Assembly (NCBI GenBank): GCA_041487355.1
Contig: JBGPND010000124.1
Location: forward strand, 1 to 15,230
Reading direction: 5' to 3'
Origin: JAMXLO01 sp041487355
GTDB taxonomy: Bacteria; Pseudomonadota; Alphaproteobacteria; Acetobacterales; Acetobacteraceae
DNA length: 15,230 bases
Part shown: positions 1-6,832 of the stretch, in pieces
How positions within the stretch are numbered: the first letter of the stretch is position 1
Layout of the letters: every line of letters begins with the position of its first letter
The notes under the pieces: generated by a model
Told to the model about the DNA's origin: nothing
The model's database searches: none
Seen by the model: the letters and a program-made list of their open reading frames with translations, nothing else
Made by a program: the position numbers and the translations under genes

Positions 1-2
1 CG

Positions 3-278
3 CGCGACCTGAAGGGCCTGGCGGATGCCATCGGCAAGCAGATCGGTAGTGGCGTGGTGGCGCTTGTATCCACGGCGGAGGGCAAGGCGAGCATCGTGGT
101 CGGGGTGTCGCCTGATCTGACCAAGCGGTTCGATGCGGTGGAGCTGGTGCGGGCTGCGTCGGCGGCGGTGGGTGGCAAGGGCGGCGGCGGCCGGCCCGAC
201 ATGGCACAGGCCGGCGGGCCGGATGGCGCGCGGGCGGATGCGGCGCTGGCGGCGGTACGGGGCGCGCTGGCGGCGTAG
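3..278 (+). CDS. alaS: Alanyl-tRNA synthetase, C-terminal end (partial)
   Basis: The reading frame is open from base 3 to a TAG stop at 276-278 and gives the last 91 residues of a protein that begins upstream of the window. The segment running DLKGLADAIGKQIGSGVVAL, then a V-x-V-G-V-S strand, then DAVELVRAASAAVGGKGGGGRPDMAQAGG is the C-terminal DHHA1/C-Ala region of AlaS. Its glycine-rich GGKGGGGRPDMAQAGG signature is nearly invariant in the family. AlaS charges tRNA-Ala in the cytoplasm. The last 20 or so residues (ADAALAAVRGALAA) are a normal tail. The N-terminal catalytic, tRNA-binding and editing domains lie outside the window. The 3' end is partly duplicated downstream at about 442-535. 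Confidence 0.95.
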   Translation, partial: RDLKGLADAIGKQIGSGVVALVSTAEGKASIVVGVSPDLTKRFDAVELVRAASAAVGGKGGGGRPDMAQAGGPDGARADAALAAVRGALAA

Positions 279-308
279 CGGGGCAGGGCGGCGAGGGCGT
301 GCTCACCC
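214..308 (+). repeat. Direct repeat copy 1 (alaS 3' end)
   Basis: The last 65 bases of alaS plus about 30 bases of 3' flank recur at 442-535 in the same orientation. By eye the two copies share more than 80% identity, with two or three single-base indels. Shared blocks include GCGGGCCGGATGGCG, GCGGTACGGGG and GGCGAGGGC. This copy contains the functional alaS stop codon. Confidence 0.8.
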
Positions 309-441
309 GCAGCTCGGAGCCGGGGCGGGCATTCCCGTTCCGCAAGCGGTGCTAATTACCCGGATTCTGCCCCCCATCTCCGCTTGGCATGGGGTTCTAT
401 CGCCACGGTCGCGATTTCTGTAGCGTTCCCGCACTGGACCA

Positions 442-535
442 GCGGGCCGGATGGCGGGCGGGCGGATGCTGCGCCGGCAGCGGTACGGGGGCGTTGGTGG
501 CGTTGTGGGGGCAGGGTGGCGAGGGCTCGCCCACG
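442..535 (+). repeat. Direct repeat copy 2 (decayed alaS tail)
   Basis: This is a degenerate second copy of the alaS 3' end. In one frame it still encodes GPDGGRADAAPAAVRG, matching the true AlaS tail GPDGARADAALAAVRG, but the alaS stop is lost and no AlaS domain precedes it. A second shorter similarity, 389-433 against 541-585 (both start TGGGGTT, contain CCACGGT and end with CCCG), lies in the same order. The likely origin is therefore a tandem duplication of roughly 150-230 bp followed by divergence and indels. It is non-coding debris. Confidence 0.75.
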
Positions 536-653
536 TTGCGTGGGGTTTTCCCTCCACGGTGGCGGCATCTGTTGCGTCTCCCGGGCGGCTGCGGTGTTTG
601 CTGTCGCGCGGGATTGAGTATTGCCGCCGCGATATACCGGGCTGCGGCTGCGT

Positions 654-671
654 GAGCGGCCGAGGCCGCTC
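654..671. other. Hairpin-forming inverted repeat
   Basis: GAGCGGCC, a 2-nt spacer, then GGCCGCTC: a perfect 8-bp inverted repeat in the gene-poor region after alaS. There is no T tract next to it. It could be a weak transcription-end hairpin for alaS read-through or the core of a short palindromic element. I see no second copy in the window. Confidence 0.4.
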
Positions 672-984
672 GCATCTGCGCTGGCGGTTGGGTGCCCGCA
701 TTGGGAGTCGGGGGGGGCGGCCGGTTGCGCCTCACGTTCACCGTCGCTCCTGGGCGTTCATGTTGTGTTCTGTATAGCGCGGGGCTGCCGGACGAGGCAA
801 GCCGCGATCGTGACGGGAGATTCGGCGGATCGTTTCATTGCTGGAGATCGATACGGTAACGGTGCGGACCGTTTCCGCTTGCATTGGCGACCAAAGCTGT
901 CCCCCATACCCCCTGTCGGTCGGCACGCGGAACCTTAGCGGCACAAAAATTGGCTCCGGCGGAGCAGACATAGCCCGAGGAGCG

Positions 985-1167
985 ATGCTGACTATAGGCG
1001 TGTCGCGCGCCGACAAGACAAGGAAATGGACACCAATGGAACTCGTTCTAACACAAGCCGATCTCGACGCGGTGCCGGCTACGCAAACAGCTATTCCTCT
1101 ACCTGGGTGGATCCGGGGGGAAGACTCAGCGTCACGGGTCATCTGTTGGCGTGCCGATAGAGGTTGA
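985..1167 (+). CDS. Possible small ORF, unknown
   Basis: A 60-codon frame starts at ATG 985, with GAGGAG ending 2 nt before the start codon. The translation (beginning MLTIGVSRADKTRKW and including MELVLTQADLDAVPATQ) matches no family I recognise. Its TGA stop sits inside the FNR-type box at 1164-1177. Composition is less GC-rich than the neighbouring gene-poor DNA. It may be a chance frame; the evidence is only the purine-rich leader and length. Confidence 0.15.
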   Translation: MLTIGVSRADKTRKWTPMELVLTQADLDAVPATQTAIPLPGWIRGEDSASRVICWRADRG

Positions 1168-1177
1168 TTCAGATCAA
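1164..1177 (+). promoter_or_regulatory. FNR/FixK-type box upstream of the CapA-PEBP operon
   Basis: TTGAT-TCAG-ATCAA, a perfect palindrome of the FNR/FixK class, centred at 1170.5. A -10-like TCTATAG lies at 1198-1204. This places the expected start of transcription near 1210-1212, about 41 bp from the box centre, which is the class II activator arrangement. The first gene starts about 190 bp downstream at 1366, leaving a leader of about 155 nt. Confidence 0.7.
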
Positions 1178-1365
1178 GGCGGGGGACTGGAAGGTTTTCT
1201 ATAGTTGCGGCTCGCCGACTGGTACAGGGGAGCGGATGACATGCAGGCCGCCAGCCAGTGCCACTATAATGTGCTTGGTCCATTACTGAACAACGATAGG
1301 TTGATCCGTCTTGTGCGTGCGACGGGGCAGTCCCGGATGGGCCAGCTCCTGAGCGCCTTACGGCC

Positions 1366-2478
1366 GTGACGGAACTCCGCCTCTTCCTGTGCGGCGACGT
1401 GATGCTCGGTCGGGGCATCGACCAGATCCTGCCGCATCCGAGCCAGCCGCGTCTCTATGAGACGCACGTCGATTCCGCCATGACCTATCTGCGTCTGGCC
1501 GAGGAGGCAAACGACCGCCGCATTCCGCGGCAGGTCGCGCCACCCTATGTCTGGGGCGACGCGCTCGCAGTGCTGCACGCCGTGCGGCCGGCCGCGAGGA
1601 TCATCAATCTCGAGACCGCCATCACCACGAGTAGCCAGCATTGGCCGAAGGGCATCAACTACCGGATGCACCCGGGCAATATCGGCTGTCTGACTACGGC
1701 ACAGATCGATTGCTGCGTCCTGGCGAACAACCACGCGCTCGATTGGGGACATACCGGCCTGCTCGAGACCCTTGCTACGCTGCGGCGTGCCGGCATTCGT
1801 ACGGCGGGGGCAGGCCACCATGCCGTCGAGGCTGCCGCGCCCGCGGTGTTGCCGCTCGCCGGTGGCGCACGCGTGCTGGTCTACGGCTTCGCCTCGACCA
1901 CGAGCGGCGTTCCGCGCGACTGGGGCGCCGGCCCCGACCGGGCCGGTGTGAACCTGCTGCCCGATTTGTCGGTCGAAACCGCGGTGGACCTTGGCGAAGC
2001 CGCGCGAGCTGCGCGGCAGCCGCGCGATCTGCTGATCGCCTCGGTGCACTGGGGCGGCAACTGGGGTTATGACGTTCCGCATGCACAACGGGCCTTTACC
2101 CATGCGCTTGTGGATGGCGGGTTCGACATCGTGCATGGTCATTCATCGCACCATGCGAAGGGTATCGAAGTTTACCGTCAGAAGCTGGTTCTGTACGGCT
2201 GCGGCGATTTCATCAACGATTACGAAGGGATCTCGGGTTACGAGGAATTCCGCGGCGATCTGGCCGTGATGTATCTGCCGCAACTCGACGGAACCAGCGG
2301 TCGCCTGCTGTCGCTTGAGATGGTGCCGATGCATATCCGGCACTTCAGCCTCAACCGTCCATCGACCGAGGATGCGGCTTGGCTGTATCAGGCGCTTGCA
2401 CGGGAAAGCGCCAAATTGGGCACAAAGGTCGTCATGCGCGCGGATGGCAGCTTTGCCATCGGGAACATCGGGCCATGA
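1366..2478 (+). CDS. CapA-family protein (poly-gamma-glutamate/capsule biosynthesis-like)
   Basis: 370 aa. The GTG at 1366 directly precedes the conserved N-terminal strand TELRLFLCGDVMLGRGID. The frame is open further upstream to a stop at 1297, so the start is not certain and no strong RBS is visible. The CapA metallophosphatase-like fold shows its usual signatures in order: GDVMLGRG (about residues 9-16), NLETAIT, ANNHALDWG, SVHWGGNWG, HGHSSHHAKGIEVY and YGCGDFINDY. The founding members take part in poly-gamma-glutamate export or anchoring; most proteobacterial members are of unknown role. There is no signal peptide, so a cytoplasmic location is likely. The stop overlaps the start of the PEBP gene by 4 nt (ATGA), indicating coupled translation. 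The FNR-type box at 1164 suggests low-oxygen induction. Confidence 0.88.
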   Translation: MTELRLFLCGDVMLGRGIDQILPHPSQPRLYETHVDSAMTYLRLAEEANDRRIPRQVAPPYVWGDALAVLHAVRPAARIINLETAITTSSQHWPKGINYRMHPGNIGCLTTAQIDCCVLANNHALDWGHTGLLETLATLRRAGIRTAGAGHHAVEAAAPAVLPLAGGARVLVYGFASTTSGVPRDWGAGPDRAGVNLLPDLSVETAVDLGEAARAARQPRDLLIASVHWGGNWGYDVPHAQRAFTHALVDGGFDIVHGHSSHHAKGIEVYRQKLVLYGCGDFINDYEGISGYEEFRGDLAVMYLPQLDGTSGRLLSLEMVPMHIRHFSLNRPSTEDAAWLYQALARESAKLGTKVVMRADGSFAIGNIGP

Positions 2479-2936
2479 GCATGCGCCTAATCAGCTCAGC
2501 CTTCGCACCTCAGGGCCGCATACCAGTCCGCTACACCTGCGACGGCGCGGACGTCTCACCGCCGCTCGCCTGGACCGATCCGCCTCTCGGGATCCGCAGT
2601 TTCGCGCTGGTCTGCTCCGACCCGGACGCACCAGGAGGGGTGTGGCATCACTGGGCGATCTATGACATTTCACCAACAACCCGTGCGCTGGCCGAAGACT
2701 GGCCGCCCGCATGCAAGTTCCCGCTGCAGGCAATCAATGATTTCCACCGCGCTGGATATGGCGGGCCGTGCCCACCCCGTGGCGATGTCCCGCATCACTA
2801 CCACTTCCGGCTCTATGCGCTGAACCTCTCCGAACTCGGCCTCGGACTACGTCCGCATTGTCGTGACGTCGATGCCGCCGCCCGGTCCCATGCGATTGCT
2901 ACGGCCGAACTGGTCGGCCTCTATAAGCGGACTTGA
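2475..2936 (+). CDS. YbhB/YbcL family PEBP (phosphatidylethanolamine-binding-like) protein
   Basis: 153 aa, starting at ATG 2475, which overlaps the CapA gene stop (ATGA). This gives the normal length for bacterial PEBP proteins. Conserved ligand-pocket motifs are visible: SPPLAW (28-33), SDPDAPGG-x-WHHWAIYDI (48-65), GYGGPCPP-x-GD (94-104) and HHYHFRLYALN (107-117). There is no signal peptide. Bacterial members (E. coli YbhB/YbcL) bind small anionic or lipid-like ligands through this pocket, but their role is not settled. Coupling to CapA suggests co-expression under the upstream FNR-type box. The gene converges on ftsH, with about 43 bp between the ends. Confidence 0.93.
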   Translation: MSMRLISSAFAPQGRIPVRYTCDGADVSPPLAWTDPPLGIRSFALVCSDPDAPGGVWHHWAIYDISPTTRALAEDWPPACKFPLQAINDFHRAGYGGPCPPRGDVPHHYHFRLYALNLSELGLGLRPHCRDVDAAARSHAIATAELVGLYKRT

Positions 2937-2937
2937 G

Positions 2938-2954
2938 CCGTGGCTGTGTCACGG
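2938..2954. terminator. Weak hairpin between convergent genes
   Basis: CCGTG, a 7-nt loop, then CACGG, located just after the PEBP stop and before the ftsH 3' end on the opposite strand. The stem is only 5 bp and there is no T run, so termination is suggested mainly by its position between two convergent genes. Confidence 0.25.
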
Positions 2955-2987
2955 ACCGCATTCGCCTGACTGATATTCGCTACGCTG

Positions 2988-4652
2988 CTAACGGCTTGAC
3001 CGCACGCACGACCGTCGGCCGAGGGATCTCTTCGGCGGACAGCGTCTCGCGTGCCAGCAATGCCGCGGCACCAAGGTCGAGCGCCTCCCGGTTGGCGCGA
3101 AGGATATCGATCGCCCGAGTGAGTGCTTCATCCAGGTAAGTGCGCACCGCTTGGTCGATCTCCCGCGCAGTGATTTCGCTGAACCCGCGCGCCCGCCGAG
3201 ACACGCCCGGTTGCTGCAGAAACTGGCCCTGCTCAGTGTCCACGCCACCGGCCCCGCTCGTTCGTCCATGCCGAAGCGGAGTACTATGCCGCGCGCGATG
3301 TCCGTCGCCTTTGCGAGATCATCGGCCGCACCGGTGAAGACATCGCCGCCCAACAGTATCTCGGCAGCGCGGCCGCCACGCAGTACCGTCATCTTGTCTT
3401 CCAGCTCGTGCTTGCCCATAAGGAAACGGTCTTCTGTCGTGTGCTGCAGCGTATAGCCGAGGCCGGCAATCCCTCGCGGGATGGTGGAGACCTTCTGCAC
3501 CGGGTCAGTGCCAGGGCTGGCCAGCGCCACGAGCGCATGGCCCATCTCGTGATAGGCGACCACCCGTCGCTCCTTTGGAATCAGGATGCGGGATCGTTTT
3601 TCCAAGCCGCCAACAATCCGCTCCACTGCGCTCGAGAAGTCTTCCATGCCGACAGCGTCGGCGCCGCGCCTTGTGGCGAGCACTGCGGCCTCGTTCGCCA
3701 GGTCGGCGCCGGTAAATCCAGGGGTAAGCGCTGCAATGTCCTTTAGCTTCACGTCGTGGTGGACTGTCAACTTCTTCAGATGGACGCGCAGGATATCCAC
3801 CCGGCCCTTCTTGCCCGATCGGTCCACCAGCACCTGGCGGTCGAAGCGCCCCGCCCGCAACAAGGCCGGATCGAGAATCTCCGGCCGATTGGTGGCGGCG
3901 AGGATGACAATCGCGACCGATCGGTCGAACCCATCCATCTCAGCCAGCAATTGGTTGAGCGTCTGCTCTTTCTCGTCCTGGCCAGCGATCGGGCTGATGC
4001 CGCGGGCGCGGCCGAGTGCGTCCAGTTCGTCGATAAGAATGATGCAGGGTGCGGAGCGGCGCGCCTGCTCGAACAGGTGACGCACGCGGGCGGCACCGAC
4101 GCCGACAAACAGCTCGACGAACTCGGCGCCGTTGGTCGAGTAGAACGGCTCTCCCGCCTGGCCCGCGACCGCCCGCGCCAAGAGCGTCTTGCCGGTGTTC
4201 GGCGGACCGACCAGCAGGATGCCGCGCGGAATGTGCGCGCCAAGCCGCGTGAACTCCTGTGGGCGTTTCAGGAAATCCACGATCTTACGCAGCTCCTCTT
4301 TGGCCTCGTCGACGCCAGTGACATCGTCAAAGGTCACGTTCACGTCAGTCTCGGCAATCAGCTTTGCCCTGCTACGGCCAGCGGAGAGCAGGCCGCCTCC
4401 CAGACCCCCGCCCATCATCCCACGGGAGGTGAGCAGCCAGACGCCCACAAAGATGAGCGGAGGCACGATCCAGGACAGCAGCGAGCCGATTGCACTGCCA
4501 GAAGGCACGCCTGTGAAGGCGACGCCGTGCCGGGCAAGTTCGCCGGCCAGATCGGAGGTCACGCGGTTGGTCCGGAATGCCGCGCCGCCGCCCGGCAGCT
4601 TCTCGGACAGCTCACCCGTGATCACGTCTCCAGAGACGGTGACCCTCGTCAC
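2988..4652 (-). CDS. ftsH: FtsH-type ATP-dependent zinc metalloprotease, frameshifted near the C-terminus and short at the N-terminus
   Basis: Membrane-anchored AAA+ protease. From the GTG at 4652 the frame encodes part of the periplasmic domain, one membrane helix (about 54-76), Walker A GPPNTGKT (149-156), pore loop FVGVG (182-186), Walker B IILIDE (204-209), SRH ATNRPEILDPALLRAGRFDR (253-272) and the zinc site HEMGH (368-372), with D445 as likely third ligand. Family-like sequence stops after GPVAW (467-471); the natural continuation DTEQGQFLQQPG lies in the next frame and runs to a TAG at 2980, so one base is missing near 3241. The reading frame as it stands ends at 2988 with about 83 foreign residues. 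Upstream of 4652 the frame still encodes IPYSDFQKYLDAGK, but a stop at 4728-4730 precedes any first membrane helix, and no ATG is available. Walker A has N where FtsH normally has G. It may be a failing paralogue, or the frameshift may be a sequence error. Confidence 0.88.
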   Translation of the reverse strand: MTRVTVSGDVITGELSEKLPGGGAAFRTNRVTSDLAGELARHGVAFTGVPSGSAIGSLLSWIVPPLIFVGVWLLTSRGMMGGGLGGGLLSAGRSRAKLIAETDVNVTFDDVTGVDEAKEELRKIVDFLKRPQEFTRLGAHIPRGILLVGPPNTGKTLLARAVAGQAGEPFYSTNGAEFVELFVGVGAARVRHLFEQARRSAPCIILIDELDALGRARGISPIAGQDEKEQTLNQLLAEMDGFDRSVAIVILAATNRPEILDPALLRAGRFDRQVLVDRSGKKGRVDILRVHLKKLTVHHDVKLKDIAALTPGFTGADLANEAAVLATRRGADAVGMEDFSSAVERIVGGLEKRSRILIPKERRVVAYHEMGHALVALASPGTDPVQKVSTIPRGIAGLGYTLQHTTEDRFLMGKHELEDKMTVLRGGRAAEILLGGDVFTGAADDLAKATDIARGIVLRFGMDERAGPVAWTLSRASFCSNRACLGGRAGSAKSLRGRSTKRCALTWMKHSLGRSISFAPTGRRSTLVPRHCWHARRCPPKRSLGRRSCVRSSR

Positions 4653-4759
4653 CTTGCCTGCGTCCAGATATTTCTGGAAGTCACTGTAAGGAATGACTGA
4701 GGTGGTCCCTGGAATTCGGACAGGTGGTTAAGCTTGGTTCGCCCTGCGGTCCGACCGCT

Positions 4760-4773
4760 TTGATCCACGTCAA
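4760..4773 (-). promoter_or_regulatory. FNR/FixK-type box upstream of ftsH
   Basis: TTGAT-CCAC-GTCAA, centred at 4766.5, in the 324-bp gap between ftsH and groES, both on the minus strand. A class II start would fall near 4725, about 30-75 nt before the plausible ftsH starts. The -10 region is weak (TTAACC on the minus strand at 4726-4731). Nothing else recognisable lies in 4715-5038. Confidence 0.6.
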
Positions 4774-5038
4774 GCATTGGCCCCAACTGCTATGGAACGT
4801 ATGTGGTCAGTTCAAAGGCACCAGGCCTCCTAACGAAACGCCTGTTTGGGGCTGTGATTGCCGGCGACCGCGCTGCTTGTTTGATATGACTTTGCTCGAA
4901 TGAGCGCATGATCGAGCTGACCGTTTTCGATTCCGGAGTAACCGGAGCCATCGTTCCGCATGTTAGTCGGCCGTGCCGCAAACTCGTTCAACTACCATGA
5001 GGTTCGTAGCTGATGATCGCGAAATGTGCTTAGCGCGC

Positions 5039-5521
5039 CTAGTGCAGATCCTCAGCCGTCGGCGCCTCGCGATCGAGGATGTCCGGCGCGACATCGGTCT
5101 CAAGTGACTCTTCTCGAACCGCTCCGGCCAGCTCACGCGCCGGTTCGAAGGCGGGCTCGGCGAATGCGTCTACGCGGGATACGGGCTGACCTTCGCGCGT
5201 TGGCGGCGCGAAGACACCCAGGACGTCACGCTTATTGACGACGACAAGCTGTTCACCGCCGAGTGTCACGTCTATGCCGTTATCGTGCATCAGCGCGACC
5301 TCGTCACCCGGAGCAGCGGAGGGCGGAATCAACGTGCCGCACGGCGTTCGTCGGCCTGGGCCGACTGCGACGACCCTGCCGCGATCGAGAGGCTTCCGGA
5401 CAGTATCGGGGATCATGACTCCCCCTGTTGTGATCTGCCCGGCCAGGCGCAACCGCACCAGGATGTTGTCTCGCAGTGGGTGGAATCTGGAGTCTGCCGA
5501 ATGTGAACGTGCGTCGCTCAT
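5039..5521 (-). CDS. groES: GroES-like co-chaperonin with a long C-terminal extension
   Basis: 160 aa, against about 95-100 for ordinary GroES. ATG 5521 is preceded by AGGAAG at RBS distance. After an 11-residue leader, the chaperonin-10 fold runs from FHPLRDNILVRL, through the mobile-loop region TTGGVMIPDT (about 31-40), GRVVAVGPG (48-56), PGDEVALMHDNGIDVTLGGE (71-90) and LVVVNKRDVLGVF (92-104). Residues from about 107 to 160 form an acidic, Ala/Glu-rich tail with no recognised domain. No groEL follows; the next gene downstream is ftsH after a 0.3-kb gap. As a GroEL cap it would have to act with a GroEL encoded elsewhere. The FNR-type box at 5694 suggests low-oxygen expression. Confidence 0.9.
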   Translation of the reverse strand: MSDARSHSADSRFHPLRDNILVRLRLAGQITTGGVMIPDTVRKPLDRGRVVAVGPGRRTPCGTLIPPSAAPGDEVALMHDNGIDVTLGGEQLVVVNKRDVLGVFAPPTREGQPVSRVDAFAEPAFEPARELAGAVREESLETDVAPDILDREAPTAEDLH

Positions 5522-5693
5522 GACTTCCTGGGGGCTCGGGTTTTGATCGCTCAGGCATCACAGAGCTCTGGCCGCTGCCTTATGCGACAGACCCAGAACG
5601 GCGAGTCTGGCTGGTTCATACGTGCGGTGGATCACCGCGATTGTGCCCACCAAAGGGTTCGCGCACAGTTCGTCCTGACAAGGGCCACGCGCA

Positions 5694-5707
5694 TTGATCT
5701 AGGTCAA
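5694..5707 (-). promoter_or_regulatory. FNR/FixK-type box between groES and usp
   Basis: TTGAT-CTAG-GTCAA, centred at 5700.5, in the 444-bp divergent gap between groES (minus) and the universal stress protein (plus). For groES a class II start would lie near 5659, with a leader of about 138 nt. It could also influence the plus-strand gene, 258 bp away, but that gene has a nearer near-match. I see no other gene in this gap. Confidence 0.6.
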
Positions 5708-5901
5708 CACCGATGCAGATCAGTCGGCGCCGTAGCAGACTGCTGGGACGCACCCTTAGTCACGGTGGAGGGGGCAAGCTAGCGTGGCTCCCAGGTGAAT
5801 CGGCGACGGGCAAAGACACCAGACGCTGCCTGCATTGTAAGCCAGCATGACAAAGGGGCTCACATGCCGTTTCCGTTACTGTTCTTCGATCTCGGGTAGA
5901 G

Positions 5902-5915
5902 TCGATCTAGGTCAA
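5902..5915 (+). promoter_or_regulatory. Near-match FNR/FixK-type box upstream of usp
   Basis: TCGAT-CTAG-GTCAA differs from the consensus at one base (TTGA to TCGA) and shares the CTAG core with the boxes at 5694 and 7593. It is centred at 5908.5. A class II start would fall near 5950, just 16 nt before the usp ATG and directly before its RBS, with CATCAG as a modest -10. Position supports function; the mismatch lowers confidence. Confidence 0.5.
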
Positions 5916-5965
5916 CGAAGGTCAATTCTTTTCATGGCATCAGGCTCTGTCGCGCGGAGGAACCC

Positions 5966-6832
5966 ATGTTTAAATACATCCTCGTCCTCGCTACCGGCGC
6001 CGAAACTGATGCGCCGGTCTTCGCCACGGCGCTAACGGTCGCGCGCCTGGCGGCTGCCCATGTCGAATTCCTTCACCTGCGCGTTGATGTGCAACAGACT
6101 TTGATGGCCATGGCGACCGCCGACATGGGCGGCGGCGCCGGCTATGGCCAAATCTTCGAATCACTGGAGCACGACGTGGCCAACCGGCAGAAGAAGGCCG
6201 AGTTGGCTTTCCGCGAGTTCTGCGAGCGGGAGCGGCTCCCTATATCCAGCGAGCCTTCCACCAACTTGCCCTCGGCAGAATGGAGGATAGAGACCGGTGG
6301 CGAGCCGGCGTGGCTCGCCGAGCATGGCCGGGCGGCTGACCTCCTGGTGGTTGGACGCGCCCGCGAGGGCGAGGCGGTCGCCGTGGATGTTCTCGAGGCA
6401 TCTCTCATGGCGACCGGCCGTCCGGTGCTGATCGCGCCGGCGAAAGTGCCGAGTCGCCTCTCAGGAACCGTCGCCATCGCCTGGAAGAACAGACCGGAGG
6501 CCGCCCGGGCTGTCGCGGCCGCACGGCCGTTCGTGGAGATGGCGAACCGGGTGATCATTCTCTCGGTCGACGAGGCCGCGGTGACCGATGAGCAATCCTC
6601 CGAAAGGCTCCGATACGCGCTTTCCTGGCATAACCCCAACACGAGCGTTCAACGCCTGAAGCCGGAGAGTCGTCCCCCTGTCGAGACTCTTCTGGCCGCT
6701 GCCGGTGCGGTGGAAGCGGATGTGCTGGTGATGGGCGGTTACGGCCATAGCCGCATGCGCGAGGTGATCTTCGGCGGATTCACGCGTCGCGTCCTGACTG
6801 GTGCCGATCTGCCGGTCCTCATGGCACATTGA
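5966..6832 (+). CDS. Universal stress protein, two tandem Usp domains
   Basis: 288 aa, starting at ATG 5966 with a strong GGAGGAA RBS 7 nt upstream. Domain 1 (about 1-150) begins MFKYILVLATGAETDAPVF and ends with LLVVGRAREGEAVAVDVLEASLMATGRPVLIAP. Domain 2 (about 155-288) begins GTVAIAWKNRPEAARAVAAA and ends with the nucleotide-binding segment VLVMGGYGHSRMREVIFGGF, then TRRVL and LPVLMAH. The second domain carries the G-x2-G-x9-G-type ATP-binding loop; the first has lost it. Proteins of this UspA-like double-domain class are cytoplasmic and are commonly induced by oxygen limitation in proteobacteria. It is monocistronic here, divergent from groES. Confidence 0.93.
   Translation: MFKYILVLATGAETDAPVFATALTVARLAAAHVEFLHLRVDVQQTLMAMATADMGGGAGYGQIFESLEHDVANRQKKAELAFREFCERERLPISSEPSTNLPSAEWRIETGGEPAWLAEHGRAADLLVVGRAREGEAVAVDVLEASLMATGRPVLIAPAKVPSRLSGTVAIAWKNRPEAARAVAAARPFVEMANRVIILSVDEAAVTDEQSSERLRYALSWHNPNTSVQRLKPESRPPVETLLAAAGAVEADVLVMGGYGHSRMREVIFGGFTRRVLTGADLPVLMAH

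Larger units (their letters stand above)
279..1163. other. Gene-poor region after alaS
   Basis: About 0.9 kb with no convincing gene. It holds the decayed alaS-tail duplicate (442-535), a related short repeat pair (389-433 and 541-585), a strong hairpin at 654-671 and a G-rich run near 711-719. Open frames on both strands here have low-complexity Arg/Ala/Gly-rich translations with no recognisable domain. One short frame with a purine-rich leader (985-1167) is listed separately at low confidence. Confidence 0.6.

Noticed and set aside
1301..1320. TTGATCCGTCTTGT as another FNR-type box
   Set aside because: Only the left half-site matches; the right half is absent.
738..1418. 226-codon minus-strand frame before the CapA gene
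   Set aside because: Arg/Ser/Pro-rich translation with no domain, antisense to the FNR-type box and the CapA start; typical GC-rich shadow frame.
1264..2142. 292-codon minus-strand frame opposite the CapA gene
   Set aside because: Antisense to clear CapA motifs; no recognisable domain of its own.
3235..3245. Programmed ribosomal frameshift in ftsH
   Set aside because: No slippery heptamer, internal Shine-Dalgarno or downstream structure was recognised; a lost base is the simpler explanation.
3756..4700. 314-codon plus-strand frame opposite ftsH
   Set aside because: Exact antisense shadow of the AAA+ domain; no family resemblance.
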